Shown: piece after piece, positions 1 to 7,096 of the stretch
Layout: each line of letters starts with the position of its first letter
Position numbering within the stretch: position 1 is the first letter of the stretch
The notes under the pieces: model-generated
What the model was told of the DNA's origin: nothing
Seen by the model: the letters and a program-made list of their open reading frames with translations, nothing else
Databases searched by the model: none
Program-made: the position numbers and the translations under genes
Source: an uncultured Caryophanales bacterium
GTDB taxonomy: Bacteria > Bacillota_I > Bacilli_A > RFN20 > CAG-288
NCBI GenBank assembly: GCA_937896065.1
Contig: CALBLI010000014.1
Location: forward strand, 1-16,052
Reading direction: 5' to 3'
DNA length: 16,052 nucleotides

Positions 1-754
1 AGCCATCAGTTTCATAATAATATATTTTTTTGCTAGGATTTTCTAATAGATAATTGTCTAAATATTTGTTTCTAAGTTGCCTACAATAATTACATCTTCT
101 CCAGGTGTAATAGACTGAAATTTGACTATTTGCATTAATAGTATCATTTATTTTCTTTTCCAAATATTCATAATTGAAAGCTAAGGTATCACTTTCTTCA
201 TCAATTGGTAAAAGATGATATGAATATGTGATTGTTTTAGAAGTGGAATCATCATTACTAATGATAGCGGAGCCTATTTTATTAATATATGTATTTAAAT
301 TATAGTAATTTAAAAGATTTATTTTTGAATTTAAAAATACTGATATCTTTTCTTTTGAATCAAAAGTTATCACCTGCAAATCTGTTATTTTTTGATCTTT
401 TATAAACACCATTGATGGAGTTTGCTTCACTTTATCTATCAAAAACTTGTTTTTATCAAGTTGAGCATATGTTTGAATATCAACTTGATATAAAAGCATA
501 TTATTATCTTTGATCACTTCATTTAAAAGTGGATACAATTTATTACAATAATTGCATCCTACCATTGTTATTAAAATTACCATATCTTCATAATTTGCAA
601 TATCAGTAACTTGCTTAGGAGTTTCAAGAAGAATCGGACCAGTTACAAATTCACTGCGGTTGATATTTAATTTGTTACTATCATATTCTTTTTTACAGGA
701 AGGTAGAAAGAGTGATATAGCAGAAAATAATAAGATAAATTTATTTTTTTTCAT
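1..754 (-). CDS. Lipoprotein with two thioredoxin-like CxxC motifs (partial, C-terminus outside window)
   Basis: The minus strand is open from an ATG at 754-752 to the window edge (251 codons). The product starts MKKNKFILLFSAISLFLPSC: a lysine-rich start, a hydrophobic stretch and a lipobox-like LPSC with Cys20, so it is probably a secreted, lipid-anchored protein. A first thioredoxin-like domain follows, with GCNYC (Cys67/Cys70) after a hydrophobic beta strand and a TPS motif at 112-114 matching the cis-proline loop of thioredoxins. A second motif, RRCNYC (Cys221/Cys224), again follows a beta-strand-like segment, suggesting a second thioredoxin-like domain whose end is missing. The likely role is thiol-disulfide exchange outside the membrane; this is inference from the motifs. 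The ATG lies 3 bases after the ackA stop with no clear Shine-Dalgarno site, so translation is probably coupled to ackA. No exact family is recognised. Confidence 0.8.
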   Translation of the reverse strand, partial: MKKNKFILLFSAISLFLPSCKKEYDSNKLNINRSEFVTGPILLETPKQVTDIANYEDMVILITMVGCNYCNKLYPLLNEVIKDNNMLLYQVDIQTYAQLDKNKFLIDKVKQTPSMVFIKDQKITDLQVITFDSKEKISVFLNSKINLLNYYNLNTYINKIGSAIISNDDSTSKTITYSYHLLPIDEESDTLAFNYEYLEKKINDTINANSQISVYYTWRRCNYCRQLRNKYLDNYLLENPSKKIYYYETDG

Positions 755-757
755 CAA

Positions 758-2017
758 TTATTCAACAATATTAAGAAGTCTAATTGTATCTAAAGCAATC
801 ATTAATTCCTCGTCAGTTGGAATGACTGCAACTTTAATTTTAGAATCAGAAGAAGAGATGAGTCCTTCTTTACCTAAACGAATCTCCGAATTTAATTTTT
901 CATCAATTTTAACACCGATTGCTTCTTCAACAAGTTTGAAAGCTTCTTTACGATATAAAGGAGCATTTTCAAAAACACCAGCTGAACAAACAATCATATC
1001 AACATGACCTAATTTTCCATAGTACATCATGATATATTCAGCAATTTTATTGGCATACATGTCAATAGCAAGTTTAGCCTTCTTATCACCTTTTAAATAA
1101 GCATCTTCAACATCTCTGGTATCATTTGAAATTCCCGAGATACCAAGTAAACCAGATTTTTTATTAAAGATATCATATAATTCTTCAGCATCTTTGCCAG
1201 TACATTTGGCTAAAAATGGCATGCAAGAGGGATCAATATCACCAGTTCTTGTACCCATCATAACACCAGCAAGAGGAGTTAAACCCATACTTGTTGAAAT
1301 GCATTTTCCATCTTTAATAGCTGATATTGAAGCACCAGAACCGATATGGCAAGTTATTAAATTAACATGTTCTTGACCTTTAAAGTACATCTCAGATGCC
1401 ATTATTGACAAATATTTATGAGATGTGCCATGAGCACCATATTTTCTGACTGAATATTTTTCATAATATTCATAAGGAAGAGCATACATATATTCTTTTT
1501 CTTCCATAGTTTGGTGGAAGGCGGTATCAAAAACGGCAACTTCACCGACATTAGGCAAAGCTTTTTTAAAAGCATGATAGCAAGTAAGATGTGCCTCAGC
1601 ATGAAGTGGATCAAGAGGGATGAGCTTAGTGATAATCTCTTCAGTTTTTTTATCAAACAAAGCAGAATCAGAGAAATAGCTTCCACCTTGGACAACTCTA
1701 TTTCCAACACCTTTAATTTCATCATATGAAGAAATGATATTTAATTTTAAAAGACTATTTAAAACTAAGTCGACTGCTTCTTGATGATTACTGACTGGTT
1801 GAATTGTTGTTTGTTTCTTTCCTTCTTTATCTTTAATAGAGAAAATTGCATCGTCATGACCAATTCTTTCAACGATACCATTTGTAAGTGAATTTAAATG
1901 AGTTGCTTTTTCAGTTAAGCTCTTTGCATTCTTGATGTTCTTACCGACTTCATAAAGTTTAAACTTCAAAGATGAAGAGCCTGCATTGATGCACATGATT
2001 TTAATACTATCTGTCAT
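758..2017 (-). CDS. ackA: Acetate kinase (ackA), somewhat divergent
   Basis: Acetate kinase converts acetyl phosphate and ADP to acetate and ATP in the cytoplasm, the last step of acetate fermentation. The 419-aa product is slightly longer than the usual 400. It shows the N-terminal phosphate-binding segment INAGSSS (Asn11), the FDTAFH block with catalytic Asp164, YGAHGTSH with His196, the ATP-binding CHIGSGAS block, MGTRTGDIDP with Arg257, and PTDEE with Glu403 near the C-terminus. Several positions differ from the common family pattern as I remember it: NRVVQGG (Arg107) instead of HRVVHGG, LHAE instead of LHNP, and HIGSG instead of HLGNG. Residues equivalent to the catalytic Arg, Asp, His and Glu are kept, so activity is likely. 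The start at 2017-2015 has an AAGGAAGG site 6 bases upstream. No phosphotransacetylase gene is in the window. A propionate kinase-type specificity cannot be excluded. Confidence 0.95.
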   Translation of the reverse strand: MTDSIKIMCINAGSSSLKFKLYEVGKNIKNAKSLTEKATHLNSLTNGIVERIGHDDAIFSIKDKEGKKQTTIQPVSNHQEAVDLVLNSLLKLNIISSYDEIKGVGNRVVQGGSYFSDSALFDKKTEEIITKLIPLDPLHAEAHLTCYHAFKKALPNVGEVAVFDTAFHQTMEEKEYMYALPYEYYEKYSVRKYGAHGTSHKYLSIMASEMYFKGQEHVNLITCHIGSGASISAIKDGKCISTSMGLTPLAGVMMGTRTGDIDPSCMPFLAKCTGKDAEELYDIFNKKSGLLGISGISNDTRDVEDAYLKGDKKAKLAIDMYANKIAEYIMMYYGKLGHVDMIVCSAGVFENAPLYRKEAFKLVEEAIGVKIDEKLNSEIRLGKEGLISSSDSKIKVAVIPTDEELMIALDTIRLLNIVE

Positions 2018-2052
2018 ATTTTACCTTCCTTAATGTGTTAAAAAACCTAAAT

Positions 2053-2081
2053 ATAATAAATAAAATAAATATCATTTTCAA
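2053..2081 (-). promoter_or_regulatory. Promoter for ackA
   Basis: On the minus strand, TTGAAA (2081-2076) and TATTAT (2058-2053) are separated by 17 bases, each one mismatch from consensus. The expected transcript starts near 2046, giving a leader of about 30 bases with the ribosome binding site AAGGAAGG at 2031-2024. It should drive ackA and the downstream lipoprotein gene together. Confidence 0.6.
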
Positions 2082-2109
2082 GTAAATATAACTGTGCTAA
2101 CAATTCTTA

Positions 2110-2138
2110 TTTAAAAAAAGTCAATAATATTGTATTAT
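2110..2138 (+). promoter_or_regulatory. Possible promoter for glgB
   Basis: TTTAAA (2110-2115) and TATTAT (2133-2138) are 17 bases apart. The -35 element is weak (4 of 6 matches) and the region is very AT-rich, so other placements are possible. A promoter must lie between the divergent ackA and glgB genes, and this is the best-spaced candidate I see. Confidence 0.3.
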
Positions 2139-2203
2139 ATTAATAATTATCTATGTGCACATATATCAACCTAGATAATGTCATCCGTTTAGTTGGAGGA
2201 GAT

Positions 2204-4096
2204 ATGGCAGATTATAGTTTCTTTGACAAATATTTGGATGGTCATCTTCCCGAGGCATACAAATATTTTGGAGCTCATAAATGCATTCTAAATGGAAAAG
2301 AAGGTTATGCGTTTAGAGTTTATGCACCAATGGCAAAAGAAGTTTCAATCATCGGTGATTTTAACTTCTGGAAACCAACCAGATTAAAAAAAGTTGACTA
2401 TCGCGGACTTTATGAAGGATTTATTGAGGATGCAAAAGAAGGCCAATTATACAAAATTCACATTCTTGGATGTGATAATTGCTATAAAGATAAACAAGAT
2501 CCATTTGCTTTTAAAAATCAATCACGAAGTCAAACTTGTTCGATTTTAGTCGATTTATCTAAAATTAAAATTGATGATAATGAATTTGTTTCAAAAAGAG
2601 ATCGCAATTTTGATAAGCCTGTTTCTATTTATGAGCTTCATACTGGGACTTTTAAAAGGAAAACTGATGGAAGTGAATATTCGTATTCTGAACTTGCTGA
2701 TGTTTTGATACCTTATTTATTAAAAATGAGTTTCACCCATGTTGAGCTCATGCCAATAACATCGTTTCCAAATGATGCATCCTGGGGTTATCAATGTCTT
2801 GGCTATTATGCCATTGATTCAAGATGGGGTGATATTTTAGATTTTGCTAAATTTGTTGAAAAGCTTCATCAAAATGGTATCGGCATCATTTTAGATTTTG
2901 TCCCAGTTCATTTTGCTGTCGATAGCTTTGGACTTGAAAAATTTGATGGGTCCTGTGTTTTTGAATATGCTAATGAGCATGAATTCTCTCAGTGGGGCAG
3001 TAAAAACTTTGATTTAGGCAAAGATCCAGTCAGATCATTTTTAATTGGTTCGTTATATTATTTTGCTAATTTGTATCATGTTGATGGATTCAGATTTGAC
3101 GCTATCAGCAATATCATCTACTATGATGGAAATCCAAATAATGGTGAAAATTCTGGTGCTATCGAATTTGTAAAAAGAGCTAACGGATATATTCATGCAT
3201 TATTTCCATCGATTATGATGATGGCTGAAGATTCATCAGCATATGGTCACGTTACTAAAGGTGGCTTTGATGAAGGTTTAGGATTTGATTATAAATGGGA
3301 TTTAGGATGGATGAATGATACTTTAAAATATTATTCTAAAGATCCTATTTATAAAAAATTTATTCACAACCAAATAACATTCTCAATGGCATATTTCTAT
3401 TCTGAGAATTTTATACTTCCACTATCGCATGACGAAGTGGTTCATATGAAAGGTTCTATTTTAAATAAGATGTATGGTGATTATGACACCAAGTTTGCAT
3501 TAGTAAGAAATTTATATGCTTATCAATTTGCCCATCCTGGAAAGAAACTGAATTTTATGGGCAATGAAATCGCTAGCTTTGATGAATGGAAAGAATTTGA
3601 ACCAGTTCCTTTCTCAGTATTAAATTATGCTAAACATCAAGGTGTTCAACGATTATTTAGAGATTTAAATCTTATTTATCAAAATCACTCAAGTATGTAT
3701 TTTGAAGAATATAATCCAGTTCATTTTTCATGGATTATGGCTGATAATGGTGATCAAAGTGTTTATGCTTTCAAGCGTGAATCGGCTGATGAATGTATGA
3801 TATTTATCTTCAATATGACAAGTAACTTCTATTGGGATTATGATTTAGGAGTTCCATATGAGGGAGAATATGATGAAATTCTTAATACTGATAAAGCAGT
3901 ATATGGTGGATGGAATCAATATAATGGTTTACCTATGGAGACATATGGTAATGGGATACATAATCAAAAATTTAAAATCACATTGAAACTTCCTTCTTAT
4001 GGTGCTATCTTCTTATGTCATCATAAAATTAAACAGGAAGATGATAAAAAGATTGAACTTATCAAAGAAGATGAAAGAAAAAATGTACAAATTTAA
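2204..4096 (+). CDS. glgB: 1,4-alpha-glucan (glycogen) branching enzyme GlgB
   Basis: GlgB cuts alpha-1,4 glucan chains and re-attaches the pieces through alpha-1,6 bonds, making branched glycogen in the cytoplasm. From this start the product is 630 aa, near the length of the short Bacillus-type enzymes. An N-terminal beta-sandwich (CBM48-like, RVYAPMAKEVSIIGDFNFW) precedes a GH13 catalytic barrel. Visible GH13 regions are DFVPVHF, GFRFDA with the nucleophile Asp299, MAEDSS with the acid/base Glu342, and LSHDEVVH with His409/Asp410. The family usually has AEES where this protein has AEDS. The frame is open back to an ATG at 2153, but that one has no ribosome binding site. ATG 2204 has GGAGG at 2195-2199 (spacing 4) and gives an N-terminus like that of related enzymes, so I chose it. 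The C-terminal 20 or so residues are a charged tail. glgP follows 56 bases later in the same direction. Confidence 0.95.
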   Translation: MADYSFFDKYLDGHLPEAYKYFGAHKCILNGKEGYAFRVYAPMAKEVSIIGDFNFWKPTRLKKVDYRGLYEGFIEDAKEGQLYKIHILGCDNCYKDKQDPFAFKNQSRSQTCSILVDLSKIKIDDNEFVSKRDRNFDKPVSIYELHTGTFKRKTDGSEYSYSELADVLIPYLLKMSFTHVELMPITSFPNDASWGYQCLGYYAIDSRWGDILDFAKFVEKLHQNGIGIILDFVPVHFAVDSFGLEKFDGSCVFEYANEHEFSQWGSKNFDLGKDPVRSFLIGSLYYFANLYHVDGFRFDAISNIIYYDGNPNNGENSGAIEFVKRANGYIHALFPSIMMMAEDSSAYGHVTKGGFDEGLGFDYKWDLGWMNDTLKYYSKDPIYKKFIHNQITFSMAYFYSENFILPLSHDEVVHMKGSILNKMYGDYDTKFALVRNLYAYQFAHPGKKLNFMGNEIASFDEWKEFEPVPFSVLNYAKHQGVQRLFRDLNLIYQNHSSMYFEEYNPVHFSWIMADNGDQSVYAFKRESADECMIFIFNMTSNFYWDYDLGVPYEGEYDEILNTDKAVYGGWNQYNGLPMETYGNGIHNQKFKITLKLPSYGAIFLCHHKIKQEDDKKIELIKEDERKNVQI

Positions 4097-4152
4097 ATAA
4101 ATTATATAAAATTATTGTGTCTAAATTAAATATATATTGAAAGGGTATTACT

Positions 4153-6585
4153 ATGAATTTAATTGAAAAAGAAAAAATTAAAGACGAATTTAAGAAGGAC
4201 TTTGTTAGGAAAACAATCGAAAAGTATGGTCGTGATCCTTATGAATTGAAACCTGCTGAATTATATGACATTTTAGGTACTATGGCACGTGATAGAGCTA
4301 ACACTGATGGCATGTATTCTAAAAAAGAAGTTGAAAAGAAAAAAGAAAGACAATTAGTTTATTTTTCAATGGAGTTTTTAATTGGTCGACTTCTTTCTTG
4401 TGCTTTATATAACCTCGGCATACTTGATATTGTCAAAGAAGGCTTAAAAGAATTAAAGATTGATTATAAAGATATTGAAGAAGCTGAACCAGATGCTGGT
4501 TTAGGAAATGGTGGACTTGGTCGTCTTGCTGCTTGCTTTATGGATTCTATTGCATCACTAGGTTTACCAGGACATGGAAACTGCATCAGATATGAATATG
4601 GTTTCTTCCGTCAAAAAATCAGAAATGGTCATCAGGATGAATATCCAGATACCTGGCTTCTTGAAGGATTTCCATGGGAAATTAGAAAGCCACAAAAGGC
4701 TGTAAAAGTTAAATTTTATGGTAATCCAGAAACTTATGTCAATGAAAAAGGTGAGGTCAAATGGCGCACATCAAATGCTTATGTTGTTTCAGCTGTTCCA
4801 TATGATGTACCAATCATTGGCTATCAAAATAAAGTCACTAATACTTTGAGATTATGGTATGCTGAACCATGTGATGATGAACTTCCTACCAATTCTAATT
4901 TTAATTCTTATCTCTCTTTTATTCGTGAAATCACACATGGATTATATCCAGATGATTCAACTGAAGAAGGTAAACTTTTAAGACTCAGACAACAATATTT
5001 TTTAGTTTCTGCCGGCATTCAAACTGCAGTGATCAATGAAAAAAGAAACTATGGCACATTAGATAACCTATATAAACATTATGTCTTCCAATTAAATGAT
5101 ACTCATCCAATATTATCAATTCCTGAATTGATGCGTATTCTTCTTGATGAAGAAAATTATTCATGGGATGATGCTTATAATCTTGTTTCTAAATGCTTTG
5201 CTTTTACAAATCATACGGTCATGCCTGAAGCATTAGAAAAGTGGCCTTGTTCTTATATTGCCTCTGTTTGTCCACGTGTTTACATGATTATTGAAGAAAT
5301 CAATCGCCGAAACTTACAAAAATTAAGAAGTATGAATTTGGATGAAGCGACCATCAATAATTGTTCAATAATTACCAATTCACATGTCAATATGTGTCAA
5401 CTTGCAATTACAGTCTCATATTCTGTCAATGGTGTTGCAAATCTGCATACTGAAATATTAAAAGCTCAGACATTTAAAGATTTGTATAAACTCTATCCTG
5501 AGAAATTCTCAAATAAGACAAATGGCATCTCGCACAGACGTTTTCTTCTTGTTGCTAATCCAAATTTGTCAAATTATATTTCAAAACTCATTGGCGACGA
5601 TTTTATAAAAGAACCTGAGAAATTAAAAGATCTGATGGAATATTCAGAATTCAATGATAAGAATGTCAAAATATTTAGAGAATTAAATAATATCAAACGT
5701 GAAAATAAAAAAGCTTTGATTGAACTTGTTGAAAAAGAAAATGGTATCAAATTACCTCTTGATGCAATCTATGATGTTCAAATAAAGAGACTTCATGCCT
5801 ATAAAAGACAATTATTAAATATTCTTCATATTATTTACTTGTACAAGAGAATGAAGAAAGACTCCTCATTTAGAATCACACCTCATGTCTATATCTTTGG
5901 TGCTAAAGCAGCTCCTAGCTACACTTTAGCTAAGAAAACAATCGAATTCATTTTGGCAGTTTCAAAAACCATCAATAATGATCCTGAGATTTCTAAGTAC
6001 ATGAAAGTTGTTTTTATTGAAAATTATGGTGTATCTAAAGCTCAAATTATCATTCCTGCTGCTGATATTTCTGAACAAATATCACTTGCGGGAAAAGAAG
6101 CTTCTGGTACATCAAATATGAAATTTATGATGAACGGTGCTATTACACTTGGTACACTTGATGGTGCAAACGTTGAAATTGATAATTTCATATCAAGTGA
6201 AAATGATGTCATATTTGGTTTGAAAGAAGAAGAGGTCAAGAAAATCAAATTTGAAAACTCTTATAATCCTTGGGATATATATAATAGTGATTGTAGAATT
6301 AAAGAAGTTATGGATTCATTAATCGATGGTTCTTTCTCAGAGGATAAAAATGATTTCAAACTCATCTATGATGAAATTATGTATCATGGTGATGAATTCA
6401 TGACTTTAAAAGATTTTGATTCTTATACTAAAGCCTGTGAAAAGATTGAACAATATTATCTTGATCGCGATAGATGGGGTCAAAAGTGTCTTATCAATAT
6501 TGCTAACTCTGGCTGGTTCTCATCTGATCGTACAATCAAAGAATATAATGATGATATCTGGCATTTAAAGAAAATATATGATTAA
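4153..6585 (+). CDS. glgP: Glycogen/maltodextrin phosphorylase GlgP
   Basis: This enzyme removes glucose-1-phosphate from the non-reducing ends of glycogen or maltodextrin using inorganic phosphate and pyridoxal phosphate (family GT35). At 810 aa it has the usual full length. The N-terminal half contains the phosphorylase blocks YFSMEFLIGR and AEPDAGLGNGGLGRLAACF, followed by QLNDTHP and the SHRRF region. The PLP attachment signature EASGTSNMKFMMN is present, with Lys657 as the expected Schiff-base lysine, and is followed by NGAITLGTLDGANVEI. The start is set by AAAGGG at 4140-4145, 7 bases before the ATG. Co-directional placement directly after glgB points to a glycogen operon in which one enzyme branches the store and the other mobilises it. 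Glycogen versus maltodextrin preference cannot be told from sequence alone. Confidence 0.96.
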   Translation: MNLIEKEKIKDEFKKDFVRKTIEKYGRDPYELKPAELYDILGTMARDRANTDGMYSKKEVEKKKERQLVYFSMEFLIGRLLSCALYNLGILDIVKEGLKELKIDYKDIEEAEPDAGLGNGGLGRLAACFMDSIASLGLPGHGNCIRYEYGFFRQKIRNGHQDEYPDTWLLEGFPWEIRKPQKAVKVKFYGNPETYVNEKGEVKWRTSNAYVVSAVPYDVPIIGYQNKVTNTLRLWYAEPCDDELPTNSNFNSYLSFIREITHGLYPDDSTEEGKLLRLRQQYFLVSAGIQTAVINEKRNYGTLDNLYKHYVFQLNDTHPILSIPELMRILLDEENYSWDDAYNLVSKCFAFTNHTVMPEALEKWPCSYIASVCPRVYMIIEEINRRNLQKLRSMNLDEATINNCSIITNSHVNMCQLAITVSYSVNGVANLHTEILKAQTFKDLYKLYPEKFSNKTNGISHRRFLLVANPNLSNYISKLIGDDFIKEPEKLKDLMEYSEFNDKNVKIFRELNNIKRENKKALIELVEKENGIKLPLDAIYDVQIKRLHAYKRQLLNILHIIYLYKRMKKDSSFRITPHVYIFGAKAAPSYTLAKKTIEFILAVSKTINNDPEISKYMKVVFIENYGVSKAQIIIPAADISEQISLAGKEASGTSNMKFMMNGAITLGTLDGANVEIDNFISSENDVIFGLKEEEVKKIKFENSYNPWDIYNSDCRIKEVMDSLIDGSFSEDKNDFKLIYDEIMYHGDEFMTLKDFDSYTKACEKIEQYYLDRDRWGQKCLINIANSGWFSSDRTIKEYNDDIWHLKKIYD

Positions 6586-6985
6586 TCATGATTATGATTT
6601 CACTTCATATATTGAAGATAAAAAACGAAAAGAAAGATTCGCAAAAATAAATAACTTGAAAGAAGAAAATAAAGGTGAGTTTTTACTTTCATTCAATCAA
6701 CTTCTTAAAAGATATATCGATAATTATTATGATGAAAAATTATCAACTGATGATATAAAAGCTATTCTTGATTATGTTTTATCACAAGTTGAAGTGCTAA
6801 GTATATCAGCATCATCAAGTAAGAATTACAAATCAATCAGTGAACTAGTTGTTGAAATTGATAGTAGATTATGTAATTATTTGAAAACAGATAACAAAAT
6901 GGAAATGTTATTTGCTCTTCAAATGACTACAACAATGCTTGATATATATACTCCAGAGCTATTTAAAATGGCAGTAGAGGGCTAA
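6578..6985 (+). CDS. Hypothetical 135-aa protein overlapping the glgP end
   Basis: I do not recognise this protein. The ATG lies inside the last codons of glgP (8-base overlap, different frame) with only a weak A-rich sequence upstream, so it is probably translated by coupling to glgP. The product is soluble-looking and mostly helix-favouring: a charged N-terminal third rich in Lys/Glu, then amphipathic helices (around 38-75 and 85-130). No signal peptide, membrane span or known catalytic motif is visible, and there is a single cysteine near residue 98. The frame has codon use like its neighbours and no alternative start before residue 100. Position suggests a link to glycogen metabolism, but this is inference only. 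Codon composition and length make a real gene likely. Confidence 0.75.
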   Translation: MINHDYDFTSYIEDKKRKERFAKINNLKEENKGEFLLSFNQLLKRYIDNYYDEKLSTDDIKAILDYVLSQVEVLSISASSSKNYKSISELVVEIDSRLCNYLKTDNKMEMLFALQMTTTMLDIYTPELFKMAVEG

Positions 6986-6987
6986 AA

Positions 6988-7015
6988 TTAAGCAGACTAA
7001 CCAGTCAAGTGCTAA
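6988..7015 (+). promoter_or_regulatory. Degenerate CIRCE-like inverted repeat upstream of tig
   Basis: The right arm AAGTGCTAA (7007-7015) matches the HrcA operator half-site GAGTGCTAA at 8 of 9 positions. A left arm TAAGCAGAC (6989-6997) matches TTAGCACTC at 6 of 9, with the canonical 9-base spacing. It lies 17 bases before the -35 element of the tig promoter. The same bases can also fold into an imperfect hairpin (GACT/AGTC core with a bulged TTA-GCA/TGC-TAA base). Operator function is inference. Confidence 0.3.
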
Positions 7016-7032
7016 AAAATAGAGATATACAC

Positions 7033-7061
7033 TTGAATATTGATACTTATAATCTTATAAT
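7033..7061 (+). promoter_or_regulatory. Promoter for the tig-lon-engB-valS operon
   Basis: TTGAAT (7033-7038) and a perfect TATAAT (7056-7061) are separated by 17 bases. A second set, TTGATA (7040-7045) and TATAAG (7063-7068), also spaced by 17 bases, overlaps it 7 bases downstream. Transcripts would start near 7068-7076, just ahead of the AGGAG ribosome binding site at 7085-7089. Confidence 0.65.
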
Positions 7062-7068
7062 TTATAAG
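7054..7068. repeat. Perfect inverted repeat over the tig -10 element
   Basis: CTTATA-ATT-TATAAG is a 6-bp perfect inverted repeat with a 3-base centre. It covers the TATAAT of the tig promoter. It may be a repressor site or a by-product of the two overlapping AT-rich -10 elements. Confidence 0.35.
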
Positions 7069-7096
7069 CTTGTAGAAAATAGATAGGAGAAATATT

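Noticed and set aside
660..1007. Plus-strand open frame of 115 codons
   Set aside because: It lies antisense to ackA and the lipoprotein gene, both of which have clear motifs; no ribosome binding site.
2153..2203. Upstream ATG for glgB adding 17 residues
   Set aside because: No ribosome binding site before it, while ATG 2204 has GGAGG and gives a family-like N-terminus.
6988..7015. Hairpin after the 135-aa gene as an intrinsic terminator
   Set aside because: The stem is bulged and no T run follows on the plus strand.
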